From a bacterium BMS3Abin11 (GTDB lineage Bacteria > Pseudomonadota > Gammaproteobacteria > BMS3Bbin11), in the NCBI GenBank assembly GCA_002897635.1, contig BDTD01000004.1:62001-126000 (forward strand): 64,000 nucleotides of DNA, in the 5' to 3' direction. Positions 47,588 through 55,914 of the stretch are shown piece after piece. A model generated the notes under the pieces. That model was given only the letters and a program-made list of their open reading frames with translations. It ran no database searches and had not been told where the DNA came from. How positions within the stretch are numbered: the first letter of the stretch is position 1; each line of letters starts with the position of its first letter. The position numbers and the translations under genes are program-made.

Positions 47588-47794
47588 TTAAAGAGGAACA
47601 ACTTTATTTGCACAGGGTCCTTTTTGCCCTTGGCCAACTTCAAATTCTACTGCTTGTCCATCATTGAGTGTTGCGTAACTGCCTCCACTTTGAATCTCTG
47701 AATGATGAACAAAAAGATCTTTCCCGCCATCTTCAGGTGTAATGAAACCAAATCCTTTATCGGCATTGAACCACTTAACTGTACCTTTACTCAT
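47588..47794 (-). CDS. Cold-shock protein, CspA family
   Basis: A 68-residue single cold-shock domain. The RNP1 motif KGFGFI is at residues 13-18 and RNP2 LFVHH at 27-31. It binds single-stranded RNA or DNA as a chaperone. The length and absence of a tail fit CspA/CspE-type proteins, and the exact paralogue cannot be told. A long A/T-rich untranslated leader upstream is likely, as in other csp genes, but no cold-shock box was identified. Confidence 0.95.
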   Translation of the reverse strand: MSKGTVKWFNADKGFGFITPEDGGKDLFVHHSEIQSGGSYATLNDGQAVEFEVGQGQKGPCANKVVPL

Positions 47795-48058
47795 TTTATT
47801 TACTCATAATTGTTGGTGAAAAATAAAAACTATATCCGAATTCACCGGTTCGAATATAAAGTGATAGGTTTCTACAGCGATTTAGACTGAATTGGTAATT
47901 TGCGGTAATAGGTCGAATCGGCCTAGTACCTGAAAATCAATGTTTCATTATACATAGATTCAGAAAGGGGTGGAATAGTGGATAACCTTTATTGTCCGGT
48001 GTGGTTGAAAGCGGCCAATTCAGCCTGTTAGTTTTAGACCTGGTATTTTGACCTACCC
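47795..48058. other. Leader/promoter region of the cold-shock gene, no gene seen
   Basis: No ORF of interest. A palindrome-like CCGAATTCACCGGTTCGAA at about 47836-47854 is the only structure seen near the gene. The region ends where the right copy of the long inverted repeat begins. Confidence 0.4.
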
Positions 48059-48245
48059 ATCCCGTTCAGGCTTGCCGAGCATCGCAGAGAACCCAAAATG
48101 CCTTTTATTTTGGGCAAGCATGCGGGTGCGTTTTCTTCTGGTTACTCGCCAATAAAGGGCGAAAAACACAGATAAATTCAAGAAATCGAATAAAAAAGAA
48201 TACCACAACTAAAAGGTAACACCAGCCGTGCGCCAGCACAAAAAC
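48059..48245 (-). repeat. Right copy of a long inverted repeat
   Basis: Reverse complement partner of 46181-46316, longer by insertion of about 50 bp that itself carries a palindrome (CCCAAAATGCCTTTTATTTTGGG). It ends exactly at the stop codon of the PD40-propeller gene (48246). The inner 23 bp are identical in both copies. Confidence 0.65.
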
Positions 48246-49259
48246 TCAAAACAAATACACATCCGGCCAGTTGTCATTACCGGTATGGAAAGTCAGGCGA
48301 ACTGCCGATTCTGCAGGTGCACCCACCTGCCACAGGAATATCTCATAATCGGCACTGTCATGCTCATGCCCATCTTTCCCACCCTTGCTGGCGCCAAATA
48401 CCAGGTACTTCTCATTATTTGAAAGTTTAGGAAAATATTCGTGGCTGAATTCACCCGGTATATCCAGCCATTTAGTTGATTTTCCTGTCTTCGGATCATA
48501 CAGGTAGAATGCATTTTTCATCTTGCCGCCATAACCCACATAGTAAAGATAACTCCCGTCCTTGCTCCAGGTAAGCTGACAACCGTCTGAAATTTCTCTG
48601 AGCTTTCCATACATATCAACAATTGCCGCCATGCGCTGACCATAGCGCAGCGTCACGGCCATTTTATTGCTATACGCATTGAACCCTGGTGTGGTCAATG
48701 CTGCGTTCTTTTTGACGTCACCGTTGCCGCTGGTGAAAAGAATGCGCTCTTTACCTGTCTCAATATCAATCTCAGCCAGGTTCATGACATTGCGCTGAAA
48801 ATACACCTTTTTTCCATCGATAGACCAGGTAGGCGTATTGGCATTTTTTGCCAACTCCCGTTCTTTCCCTGTTTTGAGATCGAGCAGAATCACGTCCCAC
48901 AGCTCCATGTTACGTTGCGACACCCAGGGCTTTTGCGAGCGGGAAAAAACAATATATCTTCCATCTGGAGAGATTCGAGGAAAATACTCGGTATAAGGAT
49001 TCGTGGTCAAACGTGTAATTTTTCTTCCCGGCAAGTCCATCTTAAGTATGTCATGATTACCAAAGCGATTTGAGCTCCAGACAATAAATCCAGTTGGCAA
49101 TTCTGCTGCCTCGGCCACCTTCTCCATCATGATAGAAATACCCGCAGGCGGCGGAGTAAGACGACCTTGCTTAAGCTGCCAACGCATATAACCCGCGATT
49201 GCCACAGCAACAAGCAGAAGGCCCAAAATAGCAACAAATACAGTACGCTTCCTAATCAT
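48246..49259 (-). CDS. Membrane-anchored TolB-like PD40 beta-propeller protein
   Basis: A 337-residue protein with one N-terminal membrane helix (residues 6-24) and a beta-propeller outside it. PD40 repeats are visible, for example YFPRISPDGRYIVFSRS, TPTWSIDGKKVYFQRN, LTWSKDGSYLYYVG and FPKLSNNEKYLVFGAS. TolB shares these repeats but lacks this anchor and has an extra domain, so this is a different protein of unknown role. It follows the LPG-synthase-TM gene by 32 bp on the same strand, and the two may work together. Confidence 0.78.
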   Translation of the reverse strand: MIRKRTVFVAILGLLLVAVAIAGYMRWQLKQGRLTPPPAGISIMMEKVAEAAELPTGFIVWSSNRFGNHDILKMDLPGRKITRLTTNPYTEYFPRISPDGRYIVFSRSQKPWVSQRNMELWDVILLDLKTGKERELAKNANTPTWSIDGKKVYFQRNVMNLAEIDIETGKERILFTSGNGDVKKNAALTTPGFNAYSNKMAVTLRYGQRMAAIVDMYGKLREISDGCQLTWSKDGSYLYYVGYGGKMKNAFYLYDPKTGKSTKWLDIPGEFSHEYFPKLSNNEKYLVFGASKGGKDGHEHDSADYEIFLWQVGAPAESAVRLTFHTGNDNWPDVYLF

Positions 49260-49267
49260 AATCAGCC

Positions 49268-49312
49268 ACCTTCATCTTCCGTCTTTCCTCTTTAACCTTT
49301 CCTCTTATCTTT
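49268..49312 (-). repeat. Purine-rich heptamer repeat at the end of the LPG-synthase-TM gene
   Basis: On the minus strand units such as AGATAAG, AGGAAAG, GTTAAAG and AGGAAAGACGG recur. The array supplies the last codons (KDKRKG) and stop of the 49292-50365 gene. Confidence 0.45.
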
Positions 49313-50365
49313 TCCAGTAACCAGAAAAAATCCCATCAACCCAAGACCTCCCAGAGTATAATCAACCACCTGGCTGATCAGATGGATAACAAACATCACC
49401 ATTAAAATATCTGCCGCTGCAAAACCCAGTACAGAAAAGGCCAGCATCCCGCCTCCTTCATAGGTACCGAAACTCATAAATGTGGGCAAGGGTAAACTGG
49501 CTGCCGCCTCGGCTGAGATGAATGCCGGCAATACCTGCCACCATGGCAGCAAAGCAAATTCATTAAAACTAACCATGGTGACAGCAATAAATAAAATATA
49601 CAGCCCACCGTATTTCAATATACGGATAGCAAGCGACTGGGATAGCGTAAGCGATAATATTTCGCGTTGTTGTACGCGTCTGATAGACATGCCCACTTCC
49701 AGCAGAAATTTTCCGAAACGTTGCAGTATCTTTATCCGCGTAAAATCCATAAGGCGCGAAAACCACTGGCTAAGTGGTACAGCAGAAAAAATTATAAGAA
49801 CTGATATAAGCACAATAAGTGATGTTGCCACCAGAGCATTACCAACAGAAATTTCGAACTGACTGGTAGAAACCATAGCTCCCAGTACGATGGCAATCAG
49901 AATAACTGCCAGTGCCAGTATGTCCAGCACGATACTAATAAACAGCGTCGACAGACATGCTGGAACCGGAATGTAGTAACCACGGTTCAGCATCAGTATA
50001 TAGCTGACTTCGCCAATTCGTGCTGGCACCATATCAACAAACATATTTCGGGCCAGTGTTATCAGGAACATATAGGACGTCCCAGGGATCGTGTTAATTC
50101 CATCAGCCTTAAGCAAGGATCGATATCGCAGTGCTCTGAATAAGGTTTGTAGAATACTGGTAATAATATATATGGAAACCAGCCACCATACAGTGTCACG
50201 TAAAACATTTTTAAACAAGGTTACATCTTCAGTCTGGTTTCCCGAAGAAACCAGCCACCATAGAAGGTATAAGATCAAAACAGAGGCACCCATCGACACT
50301 AGAATATGCCACCTCCATGAGTGACCACTTAGAGCGGCTGCGTTGCGACGATTGGAATTCTGCAA
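49292..50365 (-). CDS. Flippase-like integral membrane protein (LPG_synthase_TM / UPF0104 family)
   Basis: A 357-residue protein with about eight membrane helices and the family sequence pattern VDMVPARIGEVSYILML (residues about 111-127) and LPLPTFMSFGTYEGGG. This domain forms the membrane part of lysylphosphatidylglycerol synthases and of flippase-like proteins, but the catalytic tRNA-dependent half is absent, so only a lipid or glycolipid transport/modification role can be suggested. The C-terminal residues and stop fall in a repeat array. Confidence 0.8.
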   Translation of the reverse strand: MQNSNRRNAAALSGHSWRWHILVSMGASVLILYLLWWLVSSGNQTEDVTLFKNVLRDTVWWLVSIYIITSILQTLFRALRYRSLLKADGINTIPGTSYMFLITLARNMFVDMVPARIGEVSYILMLNRGYYIPVPACLSTLFISIVLDILALAVILIAIVLGAMVSTSQFEISVGNALVATSLIVLISVLIIFSAVPLSQWFSRLMDFTRIKILQRFGKFLLEVGMSIRRVQQREILSLTLSQSLAIRILKYGGLYILFIAVTMVSFNEFALLPWWQVLPAFISAEAAASLPLPTFMSFGTYEGGGMLAFSVLGFAAADILMVMFVIHLISQVVDYTLGGLGLMGFFLVTGKDKRKG

Positions 50366-50446
50366 ATTACCCCATTTCCTGATTCTGGATCTGCCGGTAA
50401 TCTTACCTTAATTTGATTTAGAAAAATCGTCAATCAACCCTTGATA

Positions 50447-50884
50447 ATGGCATATATAAGTTTAGACTTAACTGAAAGCAACCGACAACTGACAAAAATG
50501 ACTTTCAGGCAATATATCCATCATCTGGCGAAGAAAATCGGACTGCATCAGATACCTGTTGTTCTGGATGCCACCGAAATCAGATATTTTCTTTCAGAGG
50601 ATGCGGTACATCATGATTTTGTGACGGCGCTGGTACGAGATATATACAAAAAAAGTTTGTGTGGTCACCTTGATGCTGTCATCGATAACAAAAAGACCCT
50701 GAGTCTGTTGGGGATGGTTCGTGCTGCGCTGCTGGCCGAGAACAACACCGACATCTGCAGAGTACGATTAATGAATCAATTTTGTGAAATTTCGAGTGAA
50801 ATCCTGACCGGTGAATATCAACAGGAATCTGTAGCCGACTCCGCACCGGAAGAACTGCCGGAAAGAGTGGCATTGACGGAATAG
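50447..50884 (+). CDS. Hypothetical protein
   Basis: A 145-residue cytosolic protein I cannot place in a family. It looks mostly helical, with FRQYIHHLAKKIGLH near the start and an acidic tail. The ATG at 50447 is chosen over the TTG at 50441 two codons earlier. It lies alone between a divergent membrane gene and a pair of REP-like repeats that directly follow its stop codon. Confidence 0.55.
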   Translation: MAYISLDLTESNRQLTKMTFRQYIHHLAKKIGLHQIPVVLDATEIRYFLSEDAVHHDFVTALVRDIYKKSLCGHLDAVIDNKKTLSLLGMVRAALLAENNTDICRVRLMNQFCEISSEILTGEYQQESVADSAPEELPERVALTE

Positions 50885-50888
50885 ATTT

Positions 50889-50942
50889 TTGTAGGTTCGA
50901 ATTTATTCGCACAGTGTTGTCCGAATGAATTCGAACCTGCAA
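50889..50942. repeat. Inverted pair of REP-like repeats (second site)
   Basis: Copy C (50889-50913, plus strand) reads TTGTAGGTTCGAATTTATTC then GCACA. Copy D (50918-50942, minus strand) reads TTGCAGGTTCGAATTCATTC then GGACA. They are separated by 4 bp, so the whole forms a tight hairpin. This is the same family as the pair between leuD and leuB. It lies between two convergent genes. Confidence 0.7.
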
Positions 50943-50977
50943 ACGTTCCTGATCTTGCTTTTTGGGTAATTAAGTAG

Positions 50978-51505
50978 TTAATTCAGCAATACTGGTTTTT
51001 CCGTCTCCTGTACGGTGTAATTCGTCTCGGCCAACCTGAAATCCACACCCCATTCTGAAGCATCTAGAGCATCAGCGAACAACTTGCTAATTGAATGCAG
51101 TAACTGCCGTTGTAAAGCAAGATCGATCCCTTGCCCCTGCTCAGGATACATGCACAACATCGGATTGCCATCAGCAGTTTGCTTAACCGTTAATTTGCTC
51201 AACAAAACCGGCGTGTTACCCAACGGTAGATTCTTCGGCTGTGTTTGAAAGGTCTTAGCAAAATCGGCTTTTGCAAGGGCCTCATCATGTTGAAATGACA
51301 TGACAGCCTTCAGTACTTCCTCTTCTTTATACTCCTGGATATCTTCAGAAGACCTCAATAGCTTCATCAAGGATGTGGAAAGTATTTTTGCATAACGCCG
51401 GGTGATCCAGAAACGAAATTCAGATGAATCTTCGGTATTCAGACGGAGCACAATACGATCCTCGACAGGTACGTAACGTATTTGTATTTGATTGATGCGT
51501 GACAT
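50978..51505 (-). CDS. Conserved-looking hypothetical protein
   Basis: A 175-residue cytosolic protein starting MSRINQIQIRYVPVEDRIVL, with EFRFWITRRYAKILSTSLMKLL at residues about 30-51. I have a sense of similar unannotated proteins in other gammaproteobacteria but cannot name a family. The ATG at 51505 follows a GGGAGATTGTC stretch; six more residues would come from ATG 51523. It is convergent with the hypothetical gene at 50447. Confidence 0.6.
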   Translation of the reverse strand: MSRINQIQIRYVPVEDRIVLRLNTEDSSEFRFWITRRYAKILSTSLMKLLRSSEDIQEYKEEEVLKAVMSFQHDEALAKADFAKTFQTQPKNLPLGNTPVLLSKLTVKQTADGNPMLCMYPEQGQGIDLALQRQLLHSISKLFADALDASEWGVDFRLAETNYTVQETEKPVLLN

Positions 51506-51570
51506 GACAATCTCCCTACACAAGCTAATATGGATTATGCCGATACTATAGTTTCACCGCTACCTAATTA

Positions 51571-51606
51571 TGATTAAAGATCAAGGATTTAGGATAAAAG
51601 ATTAAA
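51571..51606 (+). repeat. Heptamer repeat array upstream of the cobalamin riboswitch
   Basis: GATTAAA, GATCAAG, GATTTAG, GATAAAA and GATTAAA follow one another with a period near seven to eight bases. It belongs to the same purine-rich family as the arrays at 13.5, 26.2, 49.3 and 56.8 kb. Confidence 0.5.
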
Positions 51607-51699
51607 CCAGCTTCATTTCCCCTTTCACTATTGGAACCAGGATCTGGGGGCCTGGAACTTGAAACTTACATAACAATCCCTTAAAGTCTCTCACCCTCA

Positions 51700-51875
51700 G
51701 GATTTCTGCTGGATGTCATCCAGTGGAATGAAATGGGAAGCCGGTGCAATTCCGGCGCTGCCCCCGCAACGGTAAGTGAGGGAGGTCTTCTAAATAGCCA
51801 CTGCGCTTTATACGCGTGGGAAGGCAGAAGACTTCAATGCTCACAAGCCCGGAGACCGACCTGAGATATCAACCC
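51700..51875 (+). promoter_or_regulatory. Cobalamin (B12) riboswitch
   Basis: The conserved core is plain: GAAGCCGGTGCAATTCCGGC followed by GCTGCCCCCGCAACGGTAA (51737-51775), and the AAGCCCGGAGACCGACCTG segment at 51845-51863. These are the B12-box and the following conserved stems of adenosylcobalamin aptamers. It lies 77 bp upstream of the btuB-like start and would repress the operon when B12 is plentiful. Confidence 0.95.
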
Positions 51876-51951
51876 CGATAAGTCAATAAGCTGTCTTACG
51901 GGAAAAACTTTCACTTCTTCAAGTGTACGGCGGGTACACTAAGGACACAAA

Positions 51952-53790
51952 ATGCAAAATAATACCCGTATTGCAGCGATTGCTGCGTCTCTTTCTACTT
52001 TACTAGTTGTTTTACCCACTGCCTCGTTAGCCGATCAGATTCAAACGGCCGCTGATGATATTTCTGACAATAGGGTCATTGTTACTGCAACGCGTACTGC
52101 CACCAATATTGACCAGGTACTGGCAACGAGTATGCTCATCACCCGTAAAGAAATACGAGAAAGCCAGGCCCTGTCAATCGCCGAGATCCTGCGAACCCGG
52201 ACAGGCATCGATATTGCCAGCAACGGCGGCCCCGGTCAGACTACATCGGTCTTTATTCGTGGTGCTGAAAGTGACCATACTCTGGTCATGATCGATGGGG
52301 TAAAGATGAACCCCGGCACGATCGGTGTGGCAGGCATACAAAACATACCACTGAATATGGTAGACCACATAGAAGTCATCATGGGTCCACGCTCGACACT
52401 GTATGGCTCTGATGCTCTGGGCGGTGTCATTCAGATATTCACCCGTCGAGGTAAGACAACTCAGGCAGGCTTACGCTTCGGTAGCTTCAACACGCAGGAG
52501 CTTTCTGCCAGTTACCACCGCAAGGATAATGACCGGCGTATAGGTATCGATTTATCCAGCACCCGAACTGACGGTTTTCCTGCACGCACGGATGCTAACG
52601 GTGACAGCCCATATAAAAATGACAGCATCAATTTTAAGCTAGGTAGCACCTTTGGCAATACAGACCTTGATTTTCAGTTTCTGGGGAGTCGTGGACGAAC
52701 CGATTATTATAATTTCTTCCTGGCACCTGTCGCACAGGACTATTCAAACACCGTTTCTTCCTTAATCGCTAAAATAAATGCCTCGGAAACATGGGTAAGC
52801 AAGATTAAAGTAAGTTTTTTCGAAGACGAAATCAAACAAAGGCAGTCAACGGATTTTTTGAAAACCAAACGCTATGAACTGGACTGGCAGAATGACATCG
52901 CCATCGGTTCCGCAAACCTTCTCACTGCAGGCATACAGGGCTATCGGGAAAATGCCCTATCTCTGTCCTTTGGCAGTGGCTTTGATGAAGATATCGGCAC
53001 CCTCGGGCTTTATGCACAGGATCAGTTCGAGTCTGGTGCCAATCAACTTACCGCTGGCCTGCGCTACACCGATTACAGTTCATTTGCTGGCAAAACAACG
53101 GGAGAACTAAGCTATGGCTACCAGACAAGCCGGTCAACAAAACTGATTGCATCCTTTGCCACTGGTTTCCGTGCACCGAGCAGCACAGACAGATTTGGCT
53201 TCGGTGGCAACCCGGATCTGAAGCCTGAGACATCCAAAAGCCTTGAGCTAAGTGTCCGCTTCAATCCAGCCACTGTCCATCGTGGACGAATCAGCATGTA
53301 CCAGAATGAAATTGACAATCTGATCAACTATGTTGACCCAGATGGCTTTGGCGGCCCGGTGCCCGGACGGAATGAAAATATTGATAAGACCCGCACCCGC
53401 GGTATCGAGCTCTCCTATTCATTCAACAAAGGGCCATACGTGGTCGATGCAGGTGTTACCTACCAGGATCCTAAAGACTTATCTACAGGCAGGCAACTGG
53501 CCCGGCGTGCAAAAGAAAAATATAACATAACCGGCCGTTATGTTGGCAGTGACTATTCTGTTAGTACCGAGTTAAGCTATACTGGTAAGCGCCCTGATTC
53601 AGCCTTCAGCAATATCATGCTAGGTGCCTATACCCTGCTCAATATATCAGCAACGAAATCCTTTTCAAAACTGATTAATGTCGGTATCCGCCTGGAAAAC
53701 ATCACAGACGAGGATTATCAGCTTGCAGAAGGGTTCAATACCGCCGGCCGCTCAATATTCCTGGATTTACGCTACATTAACAGGCGTTAG
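51952..53790 (+). CDS. btuB: TonB-dependent cobalamin receptor BtuB-like
   Basis: A 612-residue outer-membrane receptor. A signal peptide (residues 1-27, ending ASLA) is followed by a TonB-box-like segment RVIVTATR, the plug domain (SIAEILRTRTGIDIASNG, VMIDGVKMNPG, IEVIMGPRSTLYGSDALGGVIQI) and a barrel ending in FLDLRYINRR. The cobalamin riboswitch upstream and the B12 genes downstream make cobalamin or a corrinoid the likely substrate. The tonB-like gene begins directly at its stop codon. Confidence 0.93.
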   Translation: MQNNTRIAAIAASLSTLLVVLPTASLADQIQTAADDISDNRVIVTATRTATNIDQVLATSMLITRKEIRESQALSIAEILRTRTGIDIASNGGPGQTTSVFIRGAESDHTLVMIDGVKMNPGTIGVAGIQNIPLNMVDHIEVIMGPRSTLYGSDALGGVIQIFTRRGKTTQAGLRFGSFNTQELSASYHRKDNDRRIGIDLSSTRTDGFPARTDANGDSPYKNDSINFKLGSTFGNTDLDFQFLGSRGRTDYYNFFLAPVAQDYSNTVSSLIAKINASETWVSKIKVSFFEDEIKQRQSTDFLKTKRYELDWQNDIAIGSANLLTAGIQGYRENALSLSFGSGFDEDIGTLGLYAQDQFESGANQLTAGLRYTDYSSFAGKTTGELSYGYQTSRSTKLIASFATGFRAPSSTDRFGFGGNPDLKPETSKSLELSVRFNPATVHRGRISMYQNEIDNLINYVDPDGFGGPVPGRNENIDKTRTRGIELSYSFNKGPYVVDAGVTYQDPKDLSTGRQLARRAKEKYNITGRYVGSDYSVSTELSYTGKRPDSAFSNIMLGAYTLLNISATKSFSKLINVGIRLENITDEDYQLAEGFNTAGRSIFLDLRYINRR

Positions 53791-54465
53791 ATGCAATACG
53801 GCCACTCCATAAGAAACAGCAGTAGCAAGTTCTTATTGGGGTGGTTTGTGCTTGCCTCAGCACTTGCCCACGTTCTTTTCATCACCTTAGTAGACAACAA
53901 GGCTGAACAAACCGTGTATGTAAACCTGTCGGCGCCACTACAGATAACAGTCATTTCATCTCGGCCCGCAGCAAAGCCCCTCGCACAAACAACACCACAG
54001 AGAACAGAGCGCGTAGTAAAAACTGTTCCTCTACTAAAAAAACCACCCAAACAGATAGCAAAAGCAGCTACCTTGCCTGAAAAAAGTCCAGTGCATTATC
54101 CTGATAGCACGAGCAAGACTAAAATCATCACAGAGACACCAACAACGGCACCAGAGGCTATCAGTGTAAAAAATGTACCATTGAACCATCTCCGCCAGCA
54201 GCTCAAACAGGCCATCAAGGCAAGATTCACCTACCCACGCATGGCAAGACGAATGGGCTGGGAAGGGCTTGTTGGTATATCATTACATATAGAAGATGAC
54301 GGCTCGTTGAATCAGGTACAAATCGCCCGCTCATCCGGTCATAAAATACTGGACGAAAACGCAAGAAAAACGATAGAAAATATTGGCCGTATTCAGATCG
54401 CATCAAGCTTTTCAATACATGCGACTAGCACAGAAATTGAAGTGTTGTACAGGTTGACAGATTAA
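53791..54465 (+). CDS. TonB-like energy transducer dedicated to the cobalamin receptor
   Basis: A 224-residue protein with one N-terminal membrane helix (about residues 14-33), a Pro/Lys/Thr-rich linker and a C-terminal TonB domain from about residue 135 (LKQAIKARFTYPRMARRMGWEGLVGISLHIEDDGSL, ending VLYRLTD). It transmits proton-motive force from ExbB-ExbD to a receptor. It starts at the base after the btuB-like stop codon, so it is likely to serve that receptor. No exbB or exbD lies in the window. An unusual feature is its lack of an obvious ribosome site, which implies coupling to btuB. Confidence 0.85.
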   Translation: MQYGHSIRNSSSKFLLGWFVLASALAHVLFITLVDNKAEQTVYVNLSAPLQITVISSRPAAKPLAQTTPQRTERVVKTVPLLKKPPKQIAKAATLPEKSPVHYPDSTSKTKIITETPTTAPEAISVKNVPLNHLRQQLKQAIKARFTYPRMARRMGWEGLVGISLHIEDDGSLNQVQIARSSGHKILDENARKTIENIGRIQIASSFSIHATSTEIEVLYRLTD

Positions 54466-54475
54466 TAAACCGCCC

Positions 54476-55039
54476 ATGGGATATAGACTCTCAAAAATCT
54501 ACACACGTACCGGCGATGACGGCACGACAGGTCTCAGCGATGGCTCTCGAATAGATAAAGATTCCTTGCGAATCACCACCATTGGTAGCATCGATGAATT
54601 AAATAGTCTGATCGGGGTAATTCGTAGTGAAGAAATTGATCAGGAGAGCCGTAAGCTACTGACAGAAATTCAGCACCATCTGTTCGATATAGGAGGCGAG
54701 TTGAGCATGCCTGATCAGCGACTGATGACAGCAGAATCTATCACATGGCTTGAGCAACAACTGGACGGTATAAATGCCGAACTCGATCCACTTGAGGACT
54801 TCATCCTGCCCGGCGGCTGTAAATCAGCAGCTATTTGTCATGTAACCCGTAGCGTATGTCGGCGCGCAGAGCGTGATGTTGTTAGCCTTTCGCGCGGTGG
54901 AGATGTATCGTCAGTTATTCCAGGCTACCTGAACAGGCTTTCAGATTTATTATTTGTCCTTGCCCGACATCTCAACAAATCAGATAATCAGCCAGATATT
55001 CTCTGGCAGCATAATAAGAAAAATAGCACTGTAACTTGA
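54476..55039 (+). CDS. Cob(I)alamin adenosyltransferase, PduO type
   Basis: A 187-residue enzyme making adenosylcobalamin from cob(I)alamin and ATP. The N-terminal ATP motif YTRTGDDGTTGL is at about residues 9-20, and the core has FILPGGCKSAAICHVTRSVCRRAERD near residues 107-132 with the conserved Arg and Glu. It is the third gene of the riboswitch-controlled run, so imported B12 is converted to coenzyme form. The riboswitch effector (adenosylcobalamin) is its product. Confidence 0.92.
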   Translation: MGYRLSKIYTRTGDDGTTGLSDGSRIDKDSLRITTIGSIDELNSLIGVIRSEEIDQESRKLLTEIQHHLFDIGGELSMPDQRLMTAESITWLEQQLDGINAELDPLEDFILPGGCKSAAICHVTRSVCRRAERDVVSLSRGGDVSSVIPGYLNRLSDLLFVLARHLNKSDNQPDILWQHNKKNSTVT

Positions 55040-55043
55040 AACT

Positions 55044-55886
55044 TCAATTTTCTCCCTGTACAGCCTGACAAACCTTCTCTACCGCATCCAGCAAACGCGG
55101 CGTCTGGCGGAATGCGGCATCTTCATCAAAACTGACAATTTCTGCCATATTGCCATCTTTGATCTTATAAAAAGATTTTCGCGCAGCCAGCTCCAGATTA
55201 TTATCTGCAACACTATTTCTCAATAAAACAAATTCTACGTCCCTGCTAATAATTGATTCCAGATCGACAAGAATTGCTGCTTTGTCTTCATCGGCATATA
55301 TATTCTCCAGGTTGCAAAGACCGAGGCCTGCCCCGAACGAATGACGATTACTTAGAGCCATCAAAGGTTGCGATGATATCTCAATAACGAATCGATGAGC
55401 AGGAAGGGTTCTGTATTTCTCAAAAATCTGTTTCCGATGTCTATTGAATTCTGAAATCATCCTTGAAGATCGTTGCTGCTGGCCCAATAGCTCACCAAGA
55501 ATATTTATCGACTCTGGTATATCTTCCAGTGACTCACTTTTTATACTGACTACCCGTAAACCCAGTTTCTTTAGACTAGCAATATCTGATTCACGCGTAC
55601 CGCCCTGCCAGGCCAGAATAAGATCAGGCTTAATAGAGAGAATACGTTCAATATCCAGACCAGTTGCTCCACCTATACGCTGAATCTTCTTCACCTGATG
55701 CGGGAAGTCACTGTACTCGGCCACTCCCAGTAATTGATCTCCTGCTCCCAGAAGATAGACAATTTCCGCAAGATGCGGCGACAGGGTAATAATACGTTGT
55801 GGCGAAGATTCTGCAGCCTGCACAGGGATTGTGCTGAACATGACAAGGAGCAACACTAGCCTTATTGAAATTCTTTTATCAGACAT
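55044..55886 (-). CDS. btuF: BtuF-like periplasmic cobalamin-binding protein
   Basis: A 280-residue ABC-type substrate-binding protein. It has a signal peptide (residues 1-24) and the BtuF/FecB two-lobed fold: RIITLSPHLAEIVYLLGAGDQLLGVAEYSDFP at the start, then RIGGATGLDIERILSIKPDLILAWQGG. The fold is shared with siderophore- and haem-binding proteins; the cobalamin call rests on adjacency to the btuB-like run, with which it is convergent. The matching permease and ATPase genes are not in the window. Confidence 0.75.
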   Translation of the reverse strand: MSDKRISIRLVLLLVMFSTIPVQAAESSPQRIITLSPHLAEIVYLLGAGDQLLGVAEYSDFPHQVKKIQRIGGATGLDIERILSIKPDLILAWQGGTRESDIASLKKLGLRVVSIKSESLEDIPESINILGELLGQQQRSSRMISEFNRHRKQIFEKYRTLPAHRFVIEISSQPLMALSNRHSFGAGLGLCNLENIYADEDKAAILVDLESIISRDVEFVLLRNSVADNNLELAARKSFYKIKDGNMAEIVSFDEDAAFRQTPRLLDAVEKVCQAVQGEN

Positions 55887-55914
55887 AATTGAAGATTTTA
55901 TTCAAAAAGGAGAG

